From Paenibacillus cremeus (GTDB taxonomy: Bacteria > Bacillota > Bacilli > Paenibacillales > NBRC-103111), in assembly GCF_007786445.1 (NCBI RefSeq), contig NZ_VNJI01000007.1, positions 122,316 through 186,315 on the forward strand: a stretch of DNA of 64,000 bases. Direction: 5' to 3'. Below the pieces are notes generated by a model, which saw only the letters and a list, made by a program, of their open reading frames with translations, ran no database searches and was not told where the DNA came from. Numbering within the stretch: the first letter of the stretch is position 1; the number at the start of each line of letters is the position of its first letter. The translations under genes were made by a program, and so were the position numbers. This document shows, in pieces, positions 11,021-21,011 of this stretch.

Positions 11021-12469
11021 TTAGTAAGCTCTGCCAAACAGCACCGTATGTTTCGCGTCATCGCCACATACAAGGCACTTCGATTTCTTCACGTCCGTGT
11101 TAAACGGAATGTTCCGGCTTGTTGCGCCCGTTTCGTTCTTCACCTGCGCCTCGCAAGCATCGGAGCCACACCAGCCCGATAGCGCAAAGCCGCGCTTCTG
11201 CTCGAGGAACGACTTCATATCGTCCAGCGTGTCCGCTTCCGTCATGCACTCATCACGGAACCTCTTTGCTCGATCATACATTTCCTGCTGCGTTTCCGTC
11301 AACAGTTTTTGCACTTCTTCTACAAATTGGTCTTGGCGGACGATGCGCTTCTCACCGGTAATCCGGGATACGAGAACTACCTGTCCATTTTCCATATCAC
11401 GAGGTCCCAATTCAACCCTTACCGGGATACCACGCATTTCGTATTCGTTAAATTTCCAGCCAGGGCTTTGATCCGGACGATCGTCCACCTTGACTCGAAC
11501 ACCTGCTTTTTTCAGTTCAGCGTACAGCTCGTCCACTCGACCCACAACCTGCTCCCGTGTCTTCGGCGGGCCGATTGGAATCATAACGACCTGAGTAGGA
11601 GCTACCTTCGGTGGCAGCGCCAATCCGCGGTCATCCCCATGAATCATGATTAAGGCACCGATCAAACGAGTACTTACGCCCCAAGATGTAGTATGACAGA
11701 ACTGGTGCTGATTTTCGCGGTCCAAATATTTGATATCGAACGCAACAGCGAAGTTAGTGCCCAGATAGTGAGAAGTACCGGCTTGTACAGCCTTGCCATC
11801 CTTCATCATCGCTTCAATCGAGAACGTATCCACGGCGCCAGCAAATTTCTCGGACGGTGTTTTTTGCCCCATGATGACTGGAATCGCTAAGAAATTTTCT
11901 GCAAAATCCCGGTAAATCTCGAGCATCTGCATCGTCTCTTTCCGAGCATCCGCCTCGTCCTCATGCGCCGTGTGACCTTCCTGCCAAAGAAACTCACTCG
12001 TCCGTAAAAATGGCAGTGTCCGCTTCTCCCAGCGTACCACGTTAGCCCATTGGTTGATGAGCAGCGGCAAATCGCGGTAAGAGTTGATCCACTCCGAATA
12101 CATATGGCCGATCATCGTTTCGGATGTCGGACGGATGGCCAGACGCTCTTCGAGCTTCTCTCCACCTGCTTCCGTTACCCATGGCAGTTCAGGGTTGAAG
12201 CCTTCGACGTGCTCTTTTTCTTTTTGGAAAAAGCTCTCCGGGATAAACAGCGGGAAATAGGCGTTACGGTGCCCCGTATCCTTAAAGCGCTGATCCAGCT
12301 CCCGCTGGATGTTCTCCCAGATTTCGTACCCGTCCGGCTTGAACACGATGCAGCCGCGAACCGGCGAATAGCTCATCAGATCAGCCTTCTTAATGACATC
12401 GATGTACCAACGGGAAAAATCTTCACTTTGCGGCGTAATTTCTTTAACAAATTGCTTCTCGTTCGACAT
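11021..12469 (-). CDS. proS: Prolyl-tRNA synthetase, archaeal/eukaryotic type
   Basis: A 482-residue class II synthetase that charges tRNA-Pro. Motifs: RPTSET (113-118), motif 2 RTSEFLWQEGH (156-166) and motif 3 region GDDRGLALPPK. The C-terminal domain contains GWCGSDACE and CLVCGDD, the Cys4 zinc site of the archaeal-type enzyme. It lacks the ~180-residue editing insertion of the bacterial-type ProRS found at this position in B. subtilis (~564 residues). So the gene keeps the B. subtilis position but encodes the other ProRS class. No T-box is visible in the 72 bp upstream. Starts at ATG. Confidence 0.95.
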   Translation of the reverse strand: MSNEKQFVKEITPQSEDFSRWYIDVIKKADLMSYSPVRGCIVFKPDGYEIWENIQRELDQRFKDTGHRNAYFPLFIPESFFQKEKEHVEGFNPELPWVTEAGGEKLEERLAIRPTSETMIGHMYSEWINSYRDLPLLINQWANVVRWEKRTLPFLRTSEFLWQEGHTAHEDEADARKETMQMLEIYRDFAENFLAIPVIMGQKTPSEKFAGAVDTFSIEAMMKDGKAVQAGTSHYLGTNFAVAFDIKYLDRENQHQFCHTTSWGVSTRLIGALIMIHGDDRGLALPPKVAPTQVVMIPIGPPKTREQVVGRVDELYAELKKAGVRVKVDDRPDQSPGWKFNEYEMRGIPVRVELGPRDMENGQVVLVSRITGEKRIVRQDQFVEEVQKLLTETQQEMYDRAKRFRDECMTEADTLDDMKSFLEQKRGFALSGWCGSDACEAQVKNETGATSRNIPFNTDVKKSKCLVCGDDAKHTVLFGRAY

Positions 12470-12541
12470 GGTTATCCCCCTACAGACGGCGACTTGTTAC
12501 GTTCGCTGCAACGACTACAGCAAGCCCAAAACAGTCCGTTG

Positions 12542-13798
12542 TCAGCCTTTTATCAATCTTAAAATATCATTATACGTTACCGCTATCATCAAAAGCATCA
12601 GCATCGCAAAACCGACGAAATGCACCATACTCTCCCGGTTCGGATCAATCGGCTTGCCGCGCAGCGCTTCAAGCAGCAAGAACACTAGACGGCTGCCATC
12701 CAAAGCTGGAATCGGCAGCAGGTTAAATAAGCCCAAATACAAGCTCATAATGGCGGTCCAGGAAATGTACTGCGTCCAGCCCGCGCTCGCTTGCTCACTA
12801 GTGAATTCCACGATTCGGACAGGTCCGCCCAAATCCTCCATCTTAAACTGCATCGTGACGAGCTTGCCGAAGCCATCCAAGATCAGCATTGACGCGGATG
12901 TCAGACTGGTCCATCCCCCGGTAAATGCTTCGCCAATGCTAGCTTGACGGGTCTGCGCCATTAGCGTCACACCCACTCGAATCGTTCCTTCTTGTTCAAT
13001 TGGGGTTACTTCCTTGCGAAGCTGTTCCTTATTCCGTTCCACAATCCAGATCATAGGCTTATTCACGGATTGCTTGATTAACGTCGTCAGCTTCCCACGG
13101 TCAGCGCCAATCTGCTCACCGTCCACATTTAAAATGATATCCCCGGCCTGCAGTCCAGCCTTTTGAGCTGCTGAACCGGCTAGCGTGTCTTGGATTTTCA
13201 CCTTATCCGGAACGCCTGCGACGAAAATAACCGTCACGAATAGCACAAATGCCAGAATAAAGTTCATCAGCGGCCCGGCGAAAATAGACAGCGCTCGCTG
13301 CCCGATCGTTTTACTCCCAAATTGACGGTCGAGCGGCGCAATCTGAGTTTCTTTTTCTTTTGAAACCATCATCGCTTGAGGGTGTACGTCAAAACGCTCG
13401 ATTACTCCGTCTACGTCCATGCGGACGAACAGGTCCTGTTCCAAGTCAATTTGCTCTACAACACCTTCAATGGCACCGACGCGGCCGTCGAATTCATTCA
13501 AATAAATATGTGTAACTTCATTCTTGTTCAAGGTAACGGCAATACGCTGTCCCGGATTAATTTGCACGATCTCCGGGTCTTCACCGGCCATGCGTACGAA
13601 TCCGCCGATCGGCAAAAGTCTCAGTGTGTATCGGGTTTCGCCGCGCACGAAAGACAGCAGCTTTGGTCCGAAGCCAATGGCAAATTCCCTGACCAAAATG
13701 CCAGCCCGTTTGGCAAAATAAAAATGTCCCCACTCATGAATCGTTACGAGCACAAAAAACAAAAGTACGATCTGAAATACGTTCTGCAGCATAGCCAA
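12542..13798 (-). CDS. rseP: Site-2 intramembrane metalloprotease RseP/RasP
   Basis: 418 residues. The first membrane helix carries the zinc site HEWGH (residues 21-25). A PDZ domain lies in the middle (GLQAGDIILNVDGEQIG). C-terminal helices include the third active-site motif in IPALDGSRLVF. This M50 protease cuts membrane-embedded substrates such as anti-sigma factors and leftover signal peptides. The likely start is TTG 13796-13798, with AAGGAGG 10 nt upstream; the ATG two codons later is spaced less well. It sits between dxr and proS as in B. subtilis. The 207 bp upstream shows no clear promoter. Confidence 0.95.
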   Translation of the reverse strand: MAMLQNVFQIVLLFFVLVTIHEWGHFYFAKRAGILVREFAIGFGPKLLSFVRGETRYTLRLLPIGGFVRMAGEDPEIVQINPGQRIAVTLNKNEVTHIYLNEFDGRVGAIEGVVEQIDLEQDLFVRMDVDGVIERFDVHPQAMMVSKEKETQIAPLDRQFGSKTIGQRALSIFAGPLMNFILAFVLFVTVIFVAGVPDKVKIQDTLAGSAAQKAGLQAGDIILNVDGEQIGADRGKLTTLIKQSVNKPMIWIVERNKEQLRKEVTPIEQEGTIRVGVTLMAQTRQASIGEAFTGGWTSLTSASMLILDGFGKLVTMQFKMEDLGGPVRIVEFTSEQASAGWTQYISWTAIMSLYLGLFNLLPIPALDGSRLVFLLLEALRGKPIDPNRESMVHFVGFAMLMLLMIAVTYNDILRLIKG

Positions 13799-14005
13799 TG
13801 CTTTACGGCCTCCTTAAGCACAAATGTTCATAGTCAGTAGACTGGTGAGAGACGGCGGCTCCCAAAGCATGGATGTATCCTCATAAGCGAGTGTTATCGA
13901 AGCAAAAGCTTTTCTTAAGATTAACATTATTTCCGCCGAGAATACAAGCTGACCCGTGGTATGAACATATTATCCGATTGCCGAAAAGATGACTAAGCGA
14001 ATGCT

Positions 14006-15145
14006 TTATGCGTGAACTGCAGCCTGTCTAGCCCAGTGATCAATCTCGAGTATTTGCTGCAAGTCCGGAAATGGGACAGCTGAGTGTTTGGCAAGCACAT
14101 TCGAGATTACGTCTTCAATCTGGAGGAATTTGATGTCTCCGCGTAAGAATCGCTCCACGGCCACTTCATTCGCCGCATTAAAGACGGTAGGCATGGAGCC
14201 TCCGGTACGGCCACTCTCGTAAGCCATACGCAAGCATGGGAAACGATCGTAATCCATTTCACGGAAATTCAATTTCCCGATCTCCGACAGCCTCAACCGC
14301 TGTGTCGGAGATTTCATTCGAGTTGGATATGTCAGAGCATATTGTATCGGGACACGCATGTCCGGCAAACCTAGCTGAGCAATAATGCTGTAATCCGCAA
14401 ATTCCACAAACGAATGAATAATGCTCTCCGGATGGATGAGGACCTCGATTTGATGATAGGAAAGATTAAACAACCAATGTGCTTCGATGACTTCAAGCCC
14501 TTTGTTAACCATTGTGGCGGAATCGATCGTGATTTTGGCTCCCATGGACCAGTTTGGGTGCTTAAGCGCATCCTCCACGGTAACATCCTTTAACTCTTCC
14601 CGAGTGCGATCGCGAAAAGAACCACCGGATGCCGTTAACGTAATTGTATGTATATTTTCAAGCGATTCCCCATTTAAGCATTGAAAAATCGCCGAATGTT
14701 CGCTATCGATCGGCAGCAGTTTTACACCGCGGCGAGCCGCCAGCTCCGTGACCAAATGCCCCGCACTGACCAACGTTTCTTTGTTGGCAAGTCCAATTTG
14801 CTTCCCCTCTTCAATGGCGGCCAACGTAGGCCTCAGGCCCTGGCTGCCTACAAGCGCAGTGACAACGTAATCTGCATCTGTTCCTGCTGCTATTTCGAGG
14901 AGTCCTTCTTCGCCATGAAACACTTTAATCTCAGAAGGGATTTGAGCCGTCAATTGATCTGCCAGCGCTTTCGTGGCTACAGACACCTTTTTGGGACGGA
15001 AACGAAGCACCTGCTCCGTTAGCAAATCAATATTATACCCCCCGGACAACCCTTCTACGGAATAATGCTCGGGGTAATGCGAGATAACATCTAGTGTCTG
15101 TGTACCAACCGATCCAGTGGAGCCCAGGATGCTGATTCTTTTCAT
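14006..15145 (-). CDS. dxr: 1-deoxy-D-xylulose 5-phosphate reductoisomerase
   Basis: 379 residues (B. subtilis 383). The N-terminal NADPH-binding motif [42 protein letters not shown] and [10 protein letters not shown] are all DXR signatures. The enzyme converts DXP to MEP, the committed step of the non-mevalonate isoprenoid pathway. Its product stream feeds the undecaprenyl pyrophosphate synthase encoded two genes upstream (uppS). It lies 20 bp downstream of cdsA. Confidence 0.96.
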   Translation of the reverse strand: MKRISILGSTGSVGTQTLDVISHYPEHYSVEGLSGGYNIDLLTEQVLRFRPKKVSVATKALADQLTAQIPSEIKVFHGEEGLLEIAAGTDADYVVTALVGSQGLRPTLAAIEEGKQIGLANKETLVSAGHLVTELAARRGVKLLPIDSEHSAIFQCLNGESLENIHTITLTASGGSFRDRTREELKDVTVEDALKHPNWSMGAKITIDSATMVNKGLEVIEAHWLFNLSYHQIEVLIHPESIIHSFVEFADYSIIAQLGLPDMRVPIQYALTYPTRMKSPTQRLRLSEIGKLNFREMDYDRFPCLRMAYESGRTGGSMPTVFNAANEVAVERFLRGDIKFLQIEDVISNVLAKHSAVPFPDLQQILEIDHWARQAAVHA

Positions 15146-15164
15146 ACGAGACGTTCACCTCTTT

Positions 15165-15953
15165 TTAGGTATGCGGGAGGAGTGACAGCATGTGCAAAAA
15201 CGGGAAAACAATCAACCAGCTGTCCGTCCGGTCAAGCACACCGCCATGCCCAGGCAGTAAGGTGCCTGTGTCCTTAATTCCCTTCACGCGTTTATATGCG
15301 GATTGGATCAAATCTCCCATTTGTCCTACAACCGCAATCAGTAGGCCGATCGAAATGGCCCGGCTGTAGCTGAGCAGTTCAGGCCTGACATAAGCAAAAA
15401 TAAGCGCTACCACGATGGACAGCACTGTGCCGCCAATGGCGCCCTCCACTGACTTTTTCGGACTGATGGTAGGCCAGAGCGGCGTTTTCCCGATCATGGA
15501 ACCTGTGAAATATGCCCCCGAATCGGTAGCCCAGATGCAGAAAAAGACCAACAGTGTCCAGTAAATCCCATTCTCGGCGATCCAACGTGTTTCGAGCATA
15601 TAATGAAAACCGATGCCCACATACACGATACCCAAAAACGCCATGGCAATATGATCGACCGTCACTTTGTTCTTGGAAATGACCGTGACCGCCATCAATA
15701 GAAACATCAATCCCCACACAAGAAAGCCAGGTGAGATCGCCAGTCCCTTCCACTGTATGGTCAGTAGGACTACGCCTACAAATCCAATGACCTGAATGGC
15801 TTTGCTTTCCTTCAAGTGGTTCATCCGTAAAAATTCATCGAAGCCGATCACGGACAACAATAAAATAAGCCCTGCAAACCAATAGCTTCCTAAGTATAGC
15901 AGGACAAAAAACGCTAAGCCGGCTACGACCCCTGTAACGATCCGCTGCTTCAA
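15165..15953 (-). CDS. cdsA: Phosphatidate cytidylyltransferase (CDP-diglyceride synthase)
   Basis: 262 residues with about eight hydrophobic segments. It carries the CdsA C-terminal signature: YKRVKGIKDTGTLLPGHGG followed by VLDRTDS. It makes CDP-diacylglycerol from phosphatidate and CTP at the membrane, the precursor of all phospholipids. The start is TTG 15951-15953, with GGAGG upstream. It lies 15 bp downstream of uppS in the lipid/isoprenoid cluster. Confidence 0.95.
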   Translation of the reverse strand: MKQRIVTGVVAGLAFFVLLYLGSYWFAGLILLLSVIGFDEFLRMNHLKESKAIQVIGFVGVVLLTIQWKGLAISPGFLVWGLMFLLMAVTVISKNKVTVDHIAMAFLGIVYVGIGFHYMLETRWIAENGIYWTLLVFFCIWATDSGAYFTGSMIGKTPLWPTISPKKSVEGAIGGTVLSIVVALIFAYVRPELLSYSRAISIGLLIAVVGQMGDLIQSAYKRVKGIKDTGTLLPGHGGVLDRTDSWLIVFPFLHMLSLLPHT

Positions 15954-15968
15954 CTTGATTCCTCCAAC

Positions 15969-16736
15969 CTATAAACCGCCGTATCTTCTTGCGCGCCGCT
16001 GATATTCCTTCACTGCTTCGTAAAAGTGAGCTTCCGTAAATTCGGGCCAGCACAGCTCGGTGAAGTACAGCTCTGAATACGCCAGCTGCCAAAGCATAAA
16101 ATTGCTGATCCGCAGCTCGCCACTGGTTCGAATGAGCAGGTCTGGATCAGGCAATGGATCGGTTAACAAATACTTCGAAAACATCGCATCGTCGATATCC
16201 TCTGGATTGATCTTCTGATCCTTGGCGTCTCTCACTAATTGCTGAATTCCTGAGAGCATTTCCTTCCGGCTGCCATAATTGAGCGCAAAATTCAGTATGA
16301 GTCCAGTGTTATGCTTCGTCTGATCAATGGCATCCTGAATGGCTTTTAAGGTGTAGTCCGGTAAGCTTTCCTTCCAGCCGGTCATACGAATCTGAACGTT
16401 GTTGGCGATCAGCTCCTCAATTTCCTTGGGAAAAAATTCGAGCGGCAGCTTCATCAAGTACTCGACTTCTTCCTTTGGACGCTTCCAGTTTTCCGTCGAG
16501 AAAGCATACATGGTCAATACTTGTACACCGATATCATTGGCAGCCATCGTAATTTTCTTGACATTCTTCATGCCGGAATGATGTCCAGCCACCCGCGGTA
16601 AACCACGTTTTTGTGCCCAACGGCCATTCCCGTCCATAATGACAGCTACATGGTTCGGAACGTTGTCTGAAGACAGCTGTGCGGCGATTTCTGCGCCTTC
16701 CGTTTTGCTTCCAAACCATTTCTTGAAAGGTTTCAT
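15969..16736 (-). CDS. uppS: Undecaprenyl diphosphate synthase (isoprenyl transferase)
   Basis: 255 residues. The cis-prenyltransferase motif IMDGNGRWAQKRG, with catalytic Asp35, is followed by RVAGHHSGM; later motifs are ALNYGSR and LLIRTSGELRISNFMLWQ. The enzyme makes C55-PP, the lipid carrier for peptidoglycan and teichoic acids. The first ~20 residues are a variable tail. A terminator-like hairpin separates it from frr upstream, so part of its transcription depends on readthrough or an unseen promoter. Confidence 0.95.
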   Translation of the reverse strand: MKPFKKWFGSKTEGAEIAAQLSSDNVPNHVAVIMDGNGRWAQKRGLPRVAGHHSGMKNVKKITMAANDIGVQVLTMYAFSTENWKRPKEEVEYLMKLPLEFFPKEIEELIANNVQIRMTGWKESLPDYTLKAIQDAIDQTKHNTGLILNFALNYGSRKEMLSGIQQLVRDAKDQKINPEDIDDAMFSKYLLTDPLPDPDLLIRTSGELRISNFMLWQLAYSELYFTELCWPEFTEAHFYEAVKEYQRRARRYGGL

Positions 16737-16759
16737 TCCTTATCCCCCATCAGGAAAGA

Positions 16760-16826
16760 CTAAAAGCCCCCTCCTATATAAGTTGATCTACTATGCAAGC
16801 ATTAGATCAACTTATCCATTAGGGGG
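16760..16826 (-). terminator. Intrinsic terminator after frr
   Basis: Two nested stems: a perfect 12 bp inner stem (ATAAGTTGATCT at 16778-16789 with its complement at 16804-16815) and a 6 bp outer stem CCCCCT/AGGGGG (16767-16772, 16821-16826). On the minus strand it is followed by CTTTTAG. It lies 12 bp after the frr stop and about 30 bp before uppS. Confidence 0.7.
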
Positions 16827-16837
16827 ATTCATCTATA

Positions 16838-17392
16838 TTACACTTCCATGATTTCCTTTTCCTTCGCGGCTAACACTTTATCCACTTCAGCAATGTGCTT
16901 GTCAGTGAACTTCTGAATATCTTCTTGATGACGACGGGATTCGTCTTCAGAGATGCCGGTCTTTTCCAGCTTTTTGACCTCATCGTTGGCATCCCGGCGA
17001 ATGTTGCGGATCGCTACTTTCGCTTCTTCACCGAACTTACGGGTCATTTTCACGAGCTCCGAACGGCGCTCCTCTGTCAATGCCGGGATCACGATGCGGA
17101 TCGAGCTTCCGTCATTCGAAGGCGTAAGCCCTAGATCGGATTTCATAATCGCTTTCTCAATCGCTGCTACAGAGCTTTTATCCCAAGGCTGAATCATCAG
17201 CGTACGGGAATCCGGCGTGTTAATGTTGGCCAGCTGATTGACCGGCGTCAACGAGCCGTAATACTCAACTTGAATACGGTCTAGCAGAGCAGGTGTTGCG
17301 CGTCCCGCGCGAAGAGTGCCGAGCTCCCGCTTCAGGGATCCGATGGCTTTCTCCATCCGATCTTCGGCGTTTTTCTTTATCGATTGAGGCAT
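16838..17392 (-). CDS. frr: Ribosome recycling factor
   Basis: 184 residues (185 typical). Conserved blocks are RTGRATP-like [29 protein letters not shown], and [15 protein letters not shown] with [20 protein letters not shown] at the C-terminus. With EF-G, RRF splits post-termination ribosomes. It lies 3 bp downstream of pyrH, as in most bacteria. Confidence 0.97.
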   Translation of the reverse strand: MPQSIKKNAEDRMEKAIGSLKRELGTLRAGRATPALLDRIQVEYYGSLTPVNQLANINTPDSRTLMIQPWDKSSVAAIEKAIMKSDLGLTPSNDGSSIRIVIPALTEERRSELVKMTRKFGEEAKVAIRNIRRDANDEVKKLEKTGISEDESRRHQEDIQKFTDKHIAEVDKVLAAKEKEIMEV

Positions 17393-17395
17393 TGT

Positions 17396-18127
<732 letters not shown>

Positions 18128-18164
18128 TTACCTCCGTTTCGCTAATCCGTAATTCCTTCCGTGT

Positions 18165-18194
18165 TTAAAAAAGAAGGAACACTAAGGTGTTCCC
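18165..18194 (-). terminator. Intrinsic terminator after tsf
   Basis: Stem GGAACAC/GTGTTCC (18177-18183 and 18188-18194) with a 4 nt loop. On the minus strand it is followed by TTCTTTTTT. It lies 24 bp after the tsf stop and before pyrH, so rpsB-tsf is probably partly separated from pyrH-frr. Confidence 0.8.
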
Positions 18195-18217
18195 ACTGTT
18201 GGATTCTATAAATGGAA

Positions 18218-18871
18218 TTACAGTTTAACTTGAGACATAACTTCTTCTGCGAAGTTTTCTTGTTTCTTCTCCAGACCTTCTCCGAGCTCGTAGCGAACGA
18301 AGCGGCGGATCGAGAGGTTTTCACCGATGGTAGCGATTTTCTCTTTCAAGAGCTGTTCAACGGTTTTGTCCGGGTCTTTAACGAATGGCTGCTCCAGCAA
18401 GCAATACTCTTCATAGTATTTGCTCAGGCGGCCTTCAACGATCTTCTCAACGATTTTCTCAGGCTTGCCTTCGTTAAGCGCTTGGTTCGTCAAGATTTCG
18501 CGCTCTTTATCCAGCGCCTCTTGAGGTACTTCATCACGACGAAGGAATTTAGGGTTCGCAGCTGCGATGTGCAGAGCTACATCACGTACAAACTCTTTAA
18601 ATTGAACGTTCTTAGCAACGAAGTCAGTTTCGCTGTTTACTTCAACCAAAACGCCGATTTTACCACCAGCGTGAATGTAAGACTCGATCATACCTTCGGT
18701 AGCGATACGGCCTTCCTTTTTCGCTGCTGCTGCGAGACCTTTTTCACGCAAAATCTCAGATGCTTTGGTCAAGTCGCCGTTTGCTTCTTCCAACGCTTTT
18801 TTGCAATCGAGCATACCTGCTCCGGTTTTTTCACGCAATTCTTTTACTGCTGCCGCACTAATCGCTGCCAT
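18218..18871 (-). CDS. tsf: Elongation factor Ts, short form
   Basis: 217 residues, shorter than the 293 of B. subtilis or 283 of E. coli. The N-terminal UBA-like domain and EF-Tu contact region are complete ([31 protein letters not shown] at about 79-87). The reduction falls in the C-terminal core/coiled-coil part. Short EF-Ts of about 200 residues is known from Thermus and other lineages, so this is probably not a truncation: the frame ends cleanly before a terminator. EF-Ts exchanges GDP for GTP on EF-Tu. It is encoded after rpsB. Confidence 0.95.
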   Translation of the reverse strand: MAAISAAAVKELREKTGAGMLDCKKALEEANGDLTKASEILREKGLAAAAKKEGRIATEGMIESYIHAGGKIGVLVEVNSETDFVAKNVQFKEFVRDVALHIAAANPKFLRRDEVPQEALDKEREILTNQALNEGKPEKIVEKIVEGRLSKYYEEYCLLEQPFVKDPDKTVEQLLKEKIATIGENLSIRRFVRYELGEGLEKKQENFAEEVMSQVKL

Positions 18872-18903
18872 GATATTGCCTCCTTGATTTTTGGTATGTA
18901 CCC

Positions 18904-18947
18904 TAAAAAAAGGGCGGTGAAAGGTTTTTGCACCTTTAAACCACCCT
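18904..18947 (-). terminator. Hairpin with U-run between rpsB and tsf
   Basis: On the minus strand a ~15 bp imperfect stem (18911-18925 with 18932-18947, one G-U pair and a small bulge) is followed directly by CCTTTTTTTAGGG. It has full intrinsic-terminator form and sits between two genes normally made in different amounts, so partial termination is likely. Confidence 0.7.
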
Positions 18948-18964
18948 TCTTTGTATTCAATAGC

Positions 18965-19663
18965 TTAGGCTGTAGTTTGCTCACCTTGTTGCGATTCAAT
19001 AACGGCATCCGCAATTTTCGCTGTCAAAAGCTTAACGGCACGAATTGCATCGTCGTTACCTGGGATTACATAGTCGATTTCATCCGGATCGCAGTTCGTA
19101 TCAACGATACCTACGATTGGGATACCCAGCTTGCGAGCTTCTGCTACTGCAATGCGCTCTTTGCGAGGGTCGATTACGAACAATGCGCTAGGCAAGCCCT
19201 TCATATGGGAGATACCGCCCAAGAACTTCTCGAGGCGATCTTTTTCTTTGCGAAGGATGATAACTTCTTTCTTAGGAAGCACTTCAAACGTGCCATCCTG
19301 TTCCCATTTTTCCAGTTCGTGCAGGCGATTAATACGCTTTTGAATCGTTTGGAAGTTCGTCAGCGTACCACCCAACCAACGTTGGTTGATGTAGTACATT
19401 CCGCAACGCTCAGCTTCTTCCTTAACGGAATCTTGAGCTTGCTTCTTAGTACCCACGAACAAAATTGTTCCGTTTTCTTCTGCTACGGATTTAACAAAGT
19501 TGTAAGCTTCCTCAACTTTTTTTACCGTCTTTTGCAGGTCAATAATGTAAATCCCGTTTCTTTCAGTGAAGATGTATCGATCCATCTTAGGATTCCAACG
19601 ACGAGTCTGATGACCGAAGTGTACCCCAGCTTCAAGAAGCTGTTTCATGGAGATAACTGCCAT
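18965..19663 (-). CDS. rpsB: 30S ribosomal protein S2
   Basis: 232 residues from ATG 19663 ([19 protein letters not shown]). Strongly conserved blocks include [39 protein letters not shown] and [12 protein letters not shown] prefer this start over the GTG at 19669 because AGAGGAGG lies 8 nt upstream and the protein then matches B. subtilis S2. It is the first gene of the rpsB-tsf transcript from the promoter at 19799-19828, with a leader of about 130 nt. Confidence 0.96.
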   Translation of the reverse strand: MAVISMKQLLEAGVHFGHQTRRWNPKMDRYIFTERNGIYIIDLQKTVKKVEEAYNFVKSVAEENGTILFVGTKKQAQDSVKEEAERCGMYYINQRWLGGTLTNFQTIQKRINRLHELEKWEQDGTFEVLPKKEVIILRKEKDRLEKFLGGISHMKGLPSALFVIDPRKERIAVAEARKLGIPIVGIVDTNCDPDEIDYVIPGNDDAIRAVKLLTAKIADAVIESQQGEQTTA

Positions 19664-19721
19664 CCTCACACACCTCCTCTAATTTTGGTTTTTTGTGTCC
19701 CTCCGCAAATCGCATTTTCAC
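19632..19721 (-). CDS. Possible leader peptide ORF overlapping the rpsB start
   Basis: A 29-codon frame in the rpsB leader starts with GTG at 19719-19721. AAGGAG (19729-19734) lies exactly 7 nt upstream. The frame ends at TGA 19632-19634, 32 nt inside rpsB. The peptide would be basic, starting [17 protein letters not shown]. It includes the rpsB Shine-Dalgarno, so its translation would occlude or couple rpsB initiation. No homology is known to me. It may be chance. Confidence 0.25.
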   Translation of the reverse strand: MKMRFAEGHKKPKLEEVCEDGSYLHETAS

Positions 19722-19798
19722 GACAAAACTCCTTGTCCTAAGACTTCAGGAGCACCGTTGCCGGAATTGATTGCGTGTGGTTTTTAACACCGTCAATT

Positions 19799-19828
19799 AC
19801 TATACCATAACTGCCTATCGCTTTGCAA
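19799..19828 (-). promoter_or_regulatory. Sigma-A promoter of rpsB-tsf
   Basis: Minus strand: -35 TTGCAA (19823-19828), 18 bp spacer, -10 TATAGT (19799-19804) preceded by TTATGG. The predicted start is near 19792. It lies just after the terminator of the fla/che operon, so the ribosomal genes get their own promoter. Confidence 0.8.
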
Positions 19829-19844
19829 CACCTGTCGAATCAGG

Positions 19845-19883
19845 AAGAAAAACAAAATCAGGCCCTGCTGAAATGGACCTGAT
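19845..19883 (-). terminator. Intrinsic terminator ending the fla/che operon
   Basis: A 9 bp stem (19857-19865 with 19875-19883, one G-U pair), followed on the minus strand by TTTTGTTTTTCTT. It starts 3 bp after the stop codon at 19886. Confidence 0.85.
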
Positions 19884-19885
19884 GG

Positions 19886-20404
19886 TTATTGTGTCGTAAT
19901 ATTCGTGACAACCTGCTGCAGCTCTTGCGGGCCTTTAAAATGATGCACGCCGGTAACGATCTTATCGTTCAGCTGCTTCTTGTTCATCTCATCCACAAAC
20001 GCTTTGCGATCGGTTATAACACTGCTCTGCTCTAGTAGATCCGCGACATTCGTAGCCGTTAACCCTCTGGAAACGTAAATATAAGTCTCAGGAGGCTGCG
20101 TGGGTGCCTGTGCAGGGGCTTGTGCCGCATTCTTGTCTTTCTCTTCCTTTACCTTTTGCTGAACCAGAGCGTCCACTTGCTGCTGGCTGTATACTTTATC
20201 CGCCTTGTCGTACACTTGAAAGTATTTTCCTGCAATCTCCTTGACCTGCTTCTGGTCCAGATCTTCGATCGTTGGGCTTGGAACCGCCGACTTAGGTGCC
20301 GCTTTTCCCGTGGGAGGTACAACGGAGTTCATCAATTGAAGAAGAACGGCGCCTATGATCAGGCCGGAGCCAAGCCCATACAGCAGCGATTTTTTATTCA
20401 TCAT
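19886..20404 (-). CDS. Membrane-anchored protein with a YceG/MltG-like C-terminal segment, function unknown
   Basis: 172 residues from ATG 20404 (AGGAGG 9 nt upstream; the open frame continues to 20437). One N-terminal membrane segment (about 5-25: LLYGLGSGLIIGAVLLQLM) is followed by an Ala/Pro/Gln-rich extracytoplasmic linker. The C-terminal ~60 residues (IYVSRGLTATNVADLLE, then VITDRKAFVDEM) resemble the N-terminal LysM-like domain of MltG/YceG lytic transglycosylases. The catalytic domain is missing, so a peptidoglycan-lyase function is not supported. It overlaps the 3' end of the swrB-like gene and is the last gene before the terminator. Confidence 0.7.
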   Translation of the reverse strand: MMNKKSLLYGLGSGLIIGAVLLQLMNSVVPPTGKAAPKSAVPSPTIEDLDQKQVKEIAGKYFQVYDKADKVYSQQQVDALVQQKVKEEKDKNAAQAPAQAPTQPPETYIYVSRGLTATNVADLLEQSSVITDRKAFVDEMNKKQLNDKIVTGVHHFKGPQELQQVVTNITTQ

Positions 20405-21011
20405 GTGCCCGTTCCTCCTGTCTTGCCAATTGTACAATCAAATTGATCTCACCTTTGTTCATTCCTAGTTTCTTGGCTATGTGATCCGTTGATTTGCCTT
20501 GCTCATGCAGCTGAAACAACTCTTTATACCGCTCTCTCATATTCATTGCAAAAGAAGGCGGCTGAGGACTCGACGAAGCTTGAGCTTCCTCTTGCAGCCT
20601 TGAAGCTTGATTGGCGTTTTCAGCTAAATTCTCCCTACTATCGGTTACCGTACCTGAGATTGACAGTGGTGATGCCATCGTTCTTCGGGTTTGCCACTGC
20701 TCTTGGACCACACCAAGACGATTCATTTCATGACGAAGCTGATTATTTTGAGACTCCAAGCCTTCAATACGAGTAAGTAATTTGGTGGCGTTCAGCTCAT
20801 ATTCTTTTTTCGTCTCACCAAACATCTGGATCAGCGCTTTGTTCTGCTCGTCCAATTCTGCTGCAAAATGATCCATCGTCTGTTCAATTTCGCCCAGCAT
20901 ATTCGATTCCTGGCCTTTGCCTGATCCGCTTTTCGGCATGATCTTGGCATATACAATTAAAACCAGCCCGAACAGCACGACGTAAATCCATGGTTGATCC
21001 AACACTCTCAC
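20394..21011 (-). CDS. swrB: SwrB/YlxL-like membrane protein (DUF6115-type)
   Basis: 205 residues. One N-terminal membrane helix (WIYVVLFGLVLIVYAKI) leads into a coiled-coil rich in Glu/Gln/Asn (about 40-110). A Ser/Pro linker follows, then a C-terminal helix-turn-helix-like motif (YKELFQLHEQGKSTDHIAKK, then LGMNKGEINLIV). Topology and position match B. subtilis SwrB (YlxL), which promotes flagellar type III export activation and swarming and is encoded between sigD and rpsB. Sequence identity looks low, so the symbol rests mainly on position and C-terminal motif. Confidence 0.65.
   Translation of the reverse strand: MRVLDQPWIYVVLFGLVLIVYAKIMPKSGSGKGQESNMLGEIEQTMDHFAAELDEQNKALIQMFGETKKEYELNATKLLTRIEGLESQNNQLRHEMNRLGVVQEQWQTRRTMASPLSISGTVTDSRENLAENANQASRLQEEAQASSSPQPPSFAMNMRERYKELFQLHEQGKSTDHIAKKLGMNKGEINLIVQLARQEERAHDE

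Noticed and set aside
13799..14005. Possible promoter before rseP (TTGTAT and an A/T-rich -10)
   Set aside because: The best -10 matches too few consensus positions to report.
18212..19741. 509-codon plus-strand frame antisense to tsf and rpsB
   Set aside because: Antisense shadow of two highly biased ribosomal genes; Phe/Cys-rich with no recognisable domain.
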